A stretch of DNA of 64,000 bases, taken from Hydractinia symbiolongicarpus (taxonomy: Eukaryota; Cnidaria; Hydrozoa; Anthoathecata; Hydractiniidae). Shown here one piece after another: positions 55,900 through 64,000 of this stretch. Location: NCBI RefSeq assembly GCF_029227915.1, contig NC_079888.1, positions 4,411,001-4,475,000 on the forward strand, written 5' to 3'. The translations under genes and the position numbers were made by a program. Within the stretch, counting starts at the first letter, position 1; each line of letters starts with the position of its first letter. The notes beneath the pieces are model-generated. The model saw only the letters and a list, made by a program, of their open reading frames with translations. It ran no database searches and was not told where the DNA came from.

Positions 55900-57430
55900 G
55901 TGAATGCGAAAATACCCACATCGGCCATGCTGGTTACTATGGTTACCATCCAAGAGGGCGGAAATCTCTAAATATGGCTGGCTATAAAATTTGAAGGGTT
56001 ACATACAGTCAGAGCTTGCGCCTTTAATACGTATTTCAGTGATATGATGAAAAAGAATATTCTTAAGTTGTATACTTCCGTCATAGTAATAGCCGTATTA
56101 ATACTGTGACGAAGTAATGGTCTAAGAACTTGAAATGTTCATCTTAGGCGATACGTTTGACAGCATAAACAACCAGTGGTAATAATAAGTCGAACCTTTA
56201 ACAAAAAAAATAATCATACGGCATAAATAGTAAGACAGGCAGAAAATTTAAGAAGTTTGAATAGAAATGGCAAAATAACACAAGTTAGTCGGAAGTAGTT
56301 CAGACAGAACGCATTACATTGCGCTAACAAGTTCAATCGTTTCATACCAATATTGAGGAGTGATAAAAAACACGTATGTAGTAAGACATCACATTTACTC
56401 TCCACTTCAGCATATTAATTATGATATATATCACGAGATACACATAAAACACAGAACCACAGGCCACTGAACGCAAAACACGACAACCAACATCCATCAT
56501 GGAGGACTGCTCTTTATATCAACAATTTTTTAAACCACCACGAAAAAAAAGCCATTAGTGAAGGTTTTATAGGATAAACCTCGAAAACCTTGTTTCGCCG
56601 TCCGCGACTGATACCTAAAAAAACAGTTTTCTTTGGTGCCATAATCATTCTGTGAAGTTTATCATTATACATTTAAAAAAAAAAGATAATTAAACTCAGT
56701 TGCGAAAGGATTTGTTGTTTATATTGATGCAATTTTAATTCTGTCAACATAACCTTTCCAATTCGTCCATCGATTCGTCAGACGAATTGAGATGTGAATT
56801 AAATGACGAAAATTCCATCGACTGTTAATTTTTGTGCTGTATTCATGCTGTCTGAGAGTCTGATCTTCTCAGGCGATTAGTTCGTCTCAGTATAAATACG
56901 GCTAATGAAACCTTCTGATTTGTACCATTTGCAAAAGCTATCTAGATTATAGTTAGCCCTGGTATACGTATTTAATTACAATTTAAGAAATCGTTGAAAG
57001 GCAAATGACACGTAAATAATCAAATTAGAAATTAATGTTTAACAACTTACATGCAAACAAGATTCCATAAGGATAGATCAAGCTATGTAGGTGGTACATA
57101 TTTTGTCCTTTATTCTGTATCCATTGTTGTGGGCGACAGCATTGTTTCATCATGTTCTGTATTGTTAGTTGTTTATCTTTTTCAGATCAAAAGGGATGAA
57201 ATCTCCCTTTATCTGCAGATAATTTGTAGGCTGAACAAGATCAAATTAAAATAGATCTTGTCAATATAATTAGACGACACAATAGGAAAATATTCACATA
57301 TCACAGCAGGGTGTTTGTCAGATATAAATGAAGATAAGAGAAGACGGTTATTATTAGAAAAGATTAAAAATGTTCTGTGAGATAAAATATTTATAAGTTT
57401 GTGAACCTCCACTGCTTCTTTCCTTTAACT
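55900..57430. other. intergenic or intronic, nothing recognised
   Basis: AT-rich; no exon with coding character was recognised. Confidence 0.4.
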
Positions 57431-57432
57431 AG

Positions 57433-57512
57433 CACATGCATAAACTCAACATGTGTCGGAACATTATATGAGCAAGGTCAAGAAGTTGAATTGAGCATTA
57501 AGCAGTTTCCAA
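57433..57512 (+). CDS. candidate internal exon, Cys-containing
   Basis: 80 nt between a pyrimidine-rich acceptor (TTCTTTCCTTTAACTAG) and a good donor (CCAA|GTAAGA). The single open frame reads TCINSTCVGTLYEQGQEVEL. The CxxxxCxGxxYxxGQEV look recalls the start of VWC-type domains. No partner exon was found. Confidence 0.35.
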
Positions 57513-57603
57513 GTAAGACACAATTTTTTTGTTAGACATCTCTGTCATGTCATTTGTTGGTAGTTTCTTTGCACTGGTATTGTACTTGTAATTTTTTGTT
57601 ATA

Positions 57604-57655
57604 GGGGGGAGGGGTGGCTGGGGTGGCAGGAAGGTTTGGGGTGGCTAGTAAGCTG
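57604..57655 (+). other. G-rich tract, possible G-quadruplex
   Basis: Runs GGGGGG, GGGG, GGGG, GGGG within about 40 bases on the plus strand, in AT-rich surroundings. Confidence 0.5.
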
Positions 57656-58264
57656 CAGCCCTATTTAAGAAATTTGCTTTGCTCGAATAGTAGATGAGTT
57701 AATATAATGATGCATACACTTAGGTGCTGATCACACAAATAGGGAAAATCCAAGTTTTCCCGGATTGGCTTGCTTTGTCTCGATCTCGCTTTGATAAGGA
57801 AGTTATCATAAGAAATAAAATGTGGTCGATCGAAAAACGAGTCAACACGCTTTGTTAAATCGACATCTTGGTTAAAAATAAAAATTTCAGCAAAACTATG
57901 ACGCAATAGACCTTTCCCGAATTAGTTTTCTTAGATGTAACGCTGCTTTTTCAATCGTAAATCTGTTTTTTAATATCCTCGCCTGAAACTTCATATAATG
58001 TTCATATAGCACCAAAGCCATGATCGTATAAAGCAAGGTTGCCCAGCTACCCGGATTGGCTCAGATGTGTCATAGAACAAGGCGATGTAAAATTAGAGCT
58101 ACACCCAACACTGAGTTGGGCACGCCTCGGTAAAGGATTCCTCGTAAATAGTTGGTAAACAGAAAACACACAGTGATATTATCCTAACTAGTGTATTAGC
58201 ATGCATATTAAAAAGCATACGGACAAGTTAAAAGACGATTTGTAGGGCTCAGCAAGTCGAATTC

Positions 58265-58312
58265 CATTATATTTATATTTATTATTATTATTATTTATTA
58301 TTATTATTATTA
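58265..58312. repeat. TTA microsatellite
   Basis: Tract of TTATTATTA units, slightly interrupted. Confidence 0.9.
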
Positions 58313-59238
58313 CCCGCAAAGCTAGCAAGAATAAATTCCCACATAACATTATTAGTTGAAAAAATAACCCTCATAGTCGATCATAATTGAACACCGTGTT
58401 AGCTATTAAACTGGAATTGCTGCAGATTGTCTACTAAAAAAACTGGATATGTTGTTTTTGTCTGGAAAAGGTTAATGATTTTTTTTCATATCAAAACAAG
58501 TCGATATCTATTGTTTTAATTTCATGGCTGGAAACAGACCATTCAATACGGTTTTATAAAGTTCCTCTTTTCTATAACTTTTTTGGTGGTTAACTTAAGA
58601 AATAAAACATTTTCTGTTTCCTAACCATTACAGTTACAAAAAATAACTACATTTTTTCAATTTACACATTGAGAGATTTTTTTATAATTTGTTATCTGCA
58701 CTAATCAAATATCAGGCCGTCTGTTTTAACAATATGTAAAAAATATCATAGAAAACAATGAAATAGGAAAATGTGTTAAACAATAAATTATTTAGCTGCC
58801 TCCTCCTTCTGTTTGTATCTGTTGTCTGTGTTAACTAAACTATTTTTTAACAATTAACCATTTCCTCGTTGTACAAAATACCTGCTAAAAGTTTAAAAAT
58901 AAAATATGGCTTGCAGGGGCGGATATAGAATTTATTTTATGTCAGTCACAAATTTTTCGAAGCAAAAAAGCGCAGTCGTTTGCGTAGCAAACCGCTGCGC
59001 GCCAAAACAGCTGGGGGTTTTGGGGGGCGCTGTAAGCCCCCCAAATGGGGTACGGGGCGAAGTCCCGGAAGTTTTTGCTTTTTACGGCATTCTAAAGCGT
59101 TAACAGGCTAAATTAAAGTCCAATCTCCTCTTACTCTTTAACGTGTAAAACCACTCTTTTGCGTTAATTTTGAAAAAATGTATTTGTTGTATAAAGTTAG
59201 GGGATAATAAAAACAACGGTAGGAATTATATATTATCA

Positions 59239-59329
59239 GACTGTTTCGCCCAATATCAGGGCTCATCAGCTTGCCTAGGCAACATTCAATAACATTATAT
59301 ATTATTTAGTGTGCCAGACAAGTACAGTC
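59239..59329 (-). ncRNA. hammerhead ribozyme (stem III open, type III topology)
   Basis: Read on the minus strand. Stem III is GACUGU/ACAGUC (6 bp; 59329-59324 with 59244-59239). The cleavage dinucleotide is UA, with the scissile bond between 59323 and 59322. Stem I is CUUGUCU-GGC pairing with GCC-U-AGGCAAG (10 bp, one bulged U, one G.U). The core CUGAUGA (59268-59262) is followed by stem II GCCC/GGGC with a 7-nt loop, then GAA. All invariant core bases are present. The stem I loop can extend as AAUAAUAU/AUGUUAUU. H17 is A rather than the commoner C. Confidence 0.85.
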
Positions 59330-59347
59330 AGTTAGCGCTCCAATAAA

Positions 59348-59381
59348 CCGGGTACTATTAGCAGGAGCAAGCTAAACCCGG
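59348..59381 (-). ncRNA. 34-nt structured hairpin, copy 1
   Basis: Outer stem CCGGGT/ACCCGG, one-sided 4-nt bulge ACTA, inner stem TTAGC/GCTAA, 8-nt loop. Its twin at 59475-59508 has the same shape with compensated base changes. Strand assigned from the neighbouring ribozyme; unproven. Confidence 0.6.
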
Positions 59382-59474
59382 GGGTAAAGTGCGTGGAGGT
59401 GATATAAAACGAAATAAAATAACGTAATAGGTAGTTAAAAGTTGCCATAAAGCTCCTGACAGGAGACTCCTAGA

Positions 59475-59508
59475 ACAGGTGCTATCAGCCAGAGCAAGCT
59501 GAACCTGT
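59475..59508 (-). ncRNA. 34-nt structured hairpin, copy 2
   Basis: Outer stem ACAGGT/ACCTGT, bulge GCTA, inner stem TCAGC/GCTGA, 8-nt loop ending GAGCAA as in copy 1. Confidence 0.6.
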
Positions 59509-59820
59509 AGAAAGGAAAAAGAAGTAGCAGAGGTGGGGTAGAAAAGTAAATATAGTTAAAGTGTATAGTATTACATAAGGTAAGTATTTTATTTGTATCT
59601 AATTATTTATTTCAAATTTATTATATAAGTTCAAGACGTCTTTTGTCTTTAGCAAACTTATTTATGACTTGATGCACATCCGGCACTATTTCATTATGTA
59701 TGTACATGAGAGCAAGTCCATTAAGTCTGTCAGAGACCATAGTTGTGCGAGTATAGCTTTTTAATTTTCTCATGGATGAAAAAGAGCGCTCACACTCAAA
59801 TGTTGTGACAGGTATATCGA

Positions 59821-59851
59821 GATATCGAGATCAAGCCTTGATCTCGATATC
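59821..59851. repeat. perfect 15-bp palindrome at the hAT truncation
   Basis: GATATCGAGATCAAG, one central C, CTTGATCTCGATATC. It sits immediately upstream of the surviving transposase codons. Confidence 0.85.
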
Positions 59852-60592
59852 CGTGCATGCATTTTAAAAGTTCTAATTAATGCACCGGATTAAACGAAGC
59901 GTTGTATTTACAAATCGGCAGGGAATTATCGTGAAAATAAAAGCTAGTCTGTTTTTATGTTTATTAAATAAATTAGACTAGACATCTCATCATGTGATCC
60001 TTTATACAGTTTCGTCTGCGAAATTACTAAAAAACAAATTAAAAGAATCATAAATTACATTAACATCCCTATTTCAATAATATTCGTGTTGTGTCTTTTG
60101 AAGCACAAAATGGTAGCAGAGTAGCGCTAAGTCTTTTACTCTTGTCGCCATGTTACTGAAAAAGCAGTGTTTTGATTACATTAAAGCTATGATATTTGAC
60201 TATGCCATTTAGACTATGAAGCCCCTCTGCACACTGTGCAAACTGTTGTTTGATGAGTGCAGCACGAAGTTTAAGCAATGGCAACATGTTTGATGGACGA
60301 TGTGTTCCAGTGGTGATCATTTTGAAGATCAATTTTTGACTTTCTTTTATCTAATTATCTCCAGATTTTGAAGTATACGATTTTTTTATATGTTTTACTT
60401 GTTAAGATAAATGTTTCATGACACTTAGCTACAATCGTGGTCACAATATGTTGGGACAAGATTTTATTTTTAGGTCATTTGGTAAATTTTGAAATTCTTA
60501 AAATGTGCTAATTGTTGCTGACGTCAGCAACGATACAAAGCACTTCACCTAGAAGTACGACACTGTTTATCTGCGGCTAAACGCCTAGCTAG

Positions 60593-60705
60593 CCTCTTTA
60601 ATAATAGCCGTAATCCGTCTGTCCTATTGTACGCGAAACAAAGTCGTGTTGCCGAATATATTAAGGACGGCGAACTTGTGGATTTTTCCACGGATTGACG
60701 TCTAG
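60593..60705 (+). mobile_element. Helitron-like element 1 of a head-to-tail array
   Basis: Starts CCTCTTTAATAATAGCCG and ends with a hairpin (GTGGA/TCCAC) and CTAG (60702-60705). Confidence 0.6.
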
Positions 60706-60879
60706 TCTCTTTAATAAAAGCCGTATTTTGTCTGTCTCTGCGCGGACCCCCAGCGGAGTTATAAAATTGTGCTACGGAAACACGAATATCAAATGCGATA
60801 TATTTTTATCCACTTTGTTGCCACGGATAAATTTAAAGGACGGGCGAACCCGTGGATTTTTCCACGGGATAACGACTAG
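60706..60879 (+). mobile_element. Helitron-like element 2 of the array
   Basis: Starts TCTCTTTAATAAAAGCCG. Ends with the perfect hairpin CCCGTGGATTTTTCCACGGG (60849-60868) and CTAG at 60876-60879, directly against the next start. Confidence 0.65.
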
Positions 60880-60990
60880 TCTCTATAATAATAGCCGTAT
60901 TTTGTCTGTCGGTTTAAAATGGCTGCCCCTAAAAAATCTTACGCGAGAAAGCTCAGCATTCTGTACTAAGGTCTTGCAAAGTGTGTCAAA
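60880..60990 (+). mobile_element. Helitron-like element 3 (5' end only)
   Basis: TCTCTATAATAATAGCCGTA start abuts the CTAG of element 2. No hairpin end was found downstream; the right limit is approximate. Confidence 0.5.
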
Positions 60991-62879
60991 ACTGTAAATA
61001 GTCTAACCAACCATGAAATGCTCTTTTGTCATTTTTGGCGCACCTTGATATGAAGGTTCAAGTCATCTTCAGTCGTTGCAGACTTTTTTAGGAATAACGT
61101 GCACACGACTTATATATCATGTGGCTTTATCTTCCCTTATTTTCAGTTCTCACGTCCACGCTTTTGTTGATTATCTTATCTTGGAAATTTAACTGATATT
61201 GAGTCACGATTCTTATGAACAAATAGTAAGATCTTAGGTACAACATTGTTGATGCAGGATTCTTATTTTACAACTTGTGAAATGTTTGAACAAAAGCTCT
61301 ATTCAAATTCCTATTTTAAATCTTCCGCAATCTTTTGTTTGAACTCATGTTCCATTACTTCCGTATAATCAATTTCTTATTACATAAACACGAAAAGATT
61401 TTTATAAAACGCTTATCACGCCAAACTTCTTATAATGACCTACAACATTTAATTTTACTGCACAAGAAACACCTATTACCCATGTTGAGAATACTGGCTA
61501 TAATTCATAAACTGCTGAATAAGATTGTAGAGGAGAGTATATACCTAGTGAAATCGTGATAAAATTATCGAATACCTTTTTTCACGTTGCTGACACCACT
61601 CAAATCTACTCCACTTAAATGCTAAAATGGTGTCTCCGTTTTGGTTTCAAAGGTCTAGTTCCGAATTTATATTGAAAAGTTGTTTTTCGTGCTTCTACGC
61701 TGTACTTTCTTATACTTACACTGTAAAAACACTTAACAACGTACAAAATATAGGTCAAAAATTGTTTCCGAGATATCGAGTTTTAAACTTTGTAAACAAA
61801 TTAAATTGAGAAGAGTTTAGAAGAATTATTCTGTTTTCATTTTTCCTTTTTTTTTTCTTTTCCCTGTTAAAAATTCATATTTTTTATTTTAAAAATGTTG
61901 AAAATTATAAGCTTTCGAATGTTATAAAAATGAAAAAAATGACAAAACAAGGATTTTGGTGTTTGCTGTATACTTAATGCTTGTTTTTGTTAACATTATA
62001 TAAAACATTTCAATATTTAAAGATACTTAATATTAACCGGAATAGGTGATGCCTGTCAAATTTGAAAATCTGACTTATTCAACGCAAACGTTTTTGCTCC
62101 TAAGGTGCAATTATCGTCAAGGGTGACTTTGCGTCCTTAATTATCTGTCAGTCAACATTCAGTAATGAGAACATTATCTGCCTTGCATTGGTTTTTATGC
62201 TGGTTGATTGTCATTTACCTAGGGGATTGCACAAGATTGCGTACTCTGGACGGAATAATATTATATTTTTATTGAGAAAGTAGGCAGTTACTTAGTATTT
62301 TCCCAATTTTACAATGTAAAGTCTATATCTATATTTTATATTTGAAAGTTTAGGCGTGTAATAAAGGCGTACGTTAACATCAGATGGCGTTTATAATCCG
62401 TAATCATTACTTTCACAAAATATCACAAAAACAAAAGCATAGTGATATCGGATTGACATGTTTATTTTGTTTTATAAAATTCCTCTTCTGGTTTTATGAT
62501 TTACTTAAAATCAACAATAATAAAAAGGTTCACAATGTTTTCACAAAACAAGCCATAACAAGTATTAATCCTTAGTTTTCCTTCTGAAGATAATGGCTTT
62601 GAAAAAAAAATACCCATCTGTTTATTATTTCCGCCTTTACAGCACGTTTAATGTATACATTTTCTCAACAACTCTGATCAGTTTTTTACGCCTTGTTATC
62701 TGTAATATAAAAAGAATTATTGTTATAAATAAAATTTGTCATTGCATATTAAAACAGTGGGAGTGTATCACCTCCCTTCCGTTTTCAACAAAAAGTATAT
62801 CTTCGATAGCTAATTTTTTCCTGCTCCCACACAAATTTATTTTGATAATATGATATCTTTCTTCAAAGAACATGCCAGT

Positions 62880-62905
62880 GTGCATGGTATGCAGTTACCA
62901 TGCAC
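62880..62905. repeat. perfect 10-bp hairpin
   Basis: GTGCATGGTA, loop TGCAGT, TACCATGCAC. Confidence 0.75.
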
Positions 62906-62970
62906 CACGTTTAATATAAAAACATGATTTCTGTTGCAGACATTGTGAAAACTAATAAAGTATAGCGATT

Positions 62971-62999
62971 CTTCTGCATGTATGGAATACATGCAGAAG
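62971..62999. repeat. perfect 13-bp hairpin
   Basis: CTTCTGCATGTAT, loop GGA, ATACATGCAGAAG. Confidence 0.8.
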
Positions 63000-64000
63000 A
63001 TAAAAAACCAAATAAAAAGATATTTTTAATATTTTCTTCGCTGAGATTGTTGGATAGAATAATAAAGTTACGACGTACAATTTTCGCAAAAATACAAGAG
63101 TGAACAACCGTTGCTGCATCGCTAATGTTGTGGTTGTTGCTGTTGTGAATTTGAAACATGTAAGGAATTCATAAAATGGAAGGACTGTGGTAAAAAAACA
63201 TTAAAAGAGACAGGTTTTTCTATTTTTTTAGAATAAATTGACAAGAAGATTCTGGTTTTTATTGTTCTTTAATATACATTTGCCTTTTTTAGCATGGTTT
63301 GCTTGAATATTTTTTATAATGCTTGCTTCATTCTAAAAAGAATGCGCAGATGAACTCTTATCTTCAGAATAAGTAACAGGAGCTAACACGATCAATTAAG
63401 TTAGTAACGAGAATAAACGAACGCAATAAGAAAGTACGAAGCAAATTTCTTTTTTTCCTGCTCCTTATCTCTTTCTATCTATTGAAATGAATTGCATATT
63501 TTAGGTTTTTCATTTTTTTAGTTTAATGTGTGTGAAGATAAAACTTTCTTGTCCTCTTTTTTCTGCTAAAATTCAGTAAGCAATATACATAACTTACAAA
63601 TTTTTAGAATCTGATGAAAGATTAATAACTAACCATGTTTTTACCGACATCGCGTTCGTTGTTAAAGCGCGCGGTGAAGTTACATGTTTGCAGATATTGA
63701 GCAGCTTACCGCTGTGATGTTTCATCTTAGAAATTTTAAAAAGAATATTAAAACAGTCACTGTGGTTATTTTGGTATTAGCTGTGTATAAAAACGCATTG
63801 TTTCTTTTTTAAAGTTAGAAGTCTTAACATAATCAACACTAAAATATCGACTTGAAACTTGGCATTAGTATCGGTATAGACTGTTTTAATTAAACGGAAT
63901 TAACTTCATAAATGAATCAGTCAGGTAGTCATTAAATACGTCGTGGATTAGGGGCGTCGCAATCCTGCATCAAGTTTAAATAAATATGTTTGGTTTTCAA

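Larger units (their letters stand above)
58914..59818 (-). mobile_element. decayed hAT element (terminal end and transposase C-terminus)
   Basis: The left edge CAGGGGCGGATATAG is a typical hAT terminal sequence. On the minus strand 59621-59818 encodes an uninterrupted hAT dimerisation region: DIPVTTFECERSFSSMRKLK, then RTTMVSDRLNGLALMYIHNE, ending KRRLEL. The TAA is at 59621-59623. Strand and order fit: C-terminus, 3' region, then the element end at 58914. The coding part is cut off at the palindrome 59821-59851. No other end or 8-bp target duplication was found. Confidence 0.75.
61000..64000. other. intergenic, no supported gene
   Basis: AT-rich, with short unconvincing frames only. Two perfect hairpins at 62880-62905 and 62971-62999 are the main structure seen. 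Confidence 0.45.

Noticed and set aside
1-64000. tRNA and rRNA genes
   Set aside because: No B-box-like GGTTCGAATCC or conserved rRNA segment was noticed on either strand. A tRNAscan run would be decisive.

Overview
The window looks like animal nuclear DNA, most likely from a hydrozoan cnidarian (Hydra/Hydractinia/Clytia type). The DNA is AT-rich, genes are split by small and medium introns with GT/AG borders, a decayed Polinton/Maverick of the kind familiar from Hydra is present, and the host genes encode extracellular modules (VWC-like, Ig-like, PAN-like, Cys-rich repeats). The exact species cannot be fixed by eye.

Layout. (1) 1.5-14.9 kb: two head-to-tail paralogous genes for single-pass receptors (signal peptide, VWC-like and Ig-like exons, all in phase 1, then one exon for the membrane span and tail). 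Both tails carry a canonical ITAM. Copy B has the full module set; copy A has lost PAN, VWC1 and most of Ig1 and has several kb of repeats in their place. A Harbinger-type MITE separates the genes. (2) 15-21.7 kb: no supported gene, only short elements, including one whose ends are packed with AAAGACGTCTTT-like palindromes. (3) 21.7-26.7 kb and 47.65-52.8 kb: a ~5 kb segmental duplication. Each copy ends in a gene for a secreted protein made of a signal peptide, His/Gly pentapeptide repeats and nine 26-residue Cys repeats, with conserved TATA promoters. (4) 27.6-46.3 kb: a nest of transposons between those two genes: a LINE fragment, a pair of colinear inverted repeats (28.3-28.95 and 45.7-46.15 kb), and between them a 13.7 kb Polinton with 86 bp terminal inverted repeats and decayed pPolB, integrase, packaging ATPase and capsid-type genes; also a second Harbinger-type MITE. 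(5) 53-64 kb: mostly non-coding. It holds two candidate orphan exons, Helitron-like short elements (three head to tail at 60.6-60.9 kb) and a decayed hAT element. In the 3' part of that hAT sequence lies a complete hammerhead ribozyme fold on the minus strand, next to two 34-nt hairpins that covary with each other.

Function. The receptor pair resembles the ITAM-bearing Ig receptors of cnidarian allorecognition and immunity in layout, not in detailed sequence. The His/Gly-Cys proteins are probably structural secreted proteins (matrix, perisarc, mucus or adhesive); this is inference. Perfect short inverted repeats recur at points where Polinton and hAT genes are broken or truncated, suggesting fold-back templated repair, or an assembly artefact that should be excluded.
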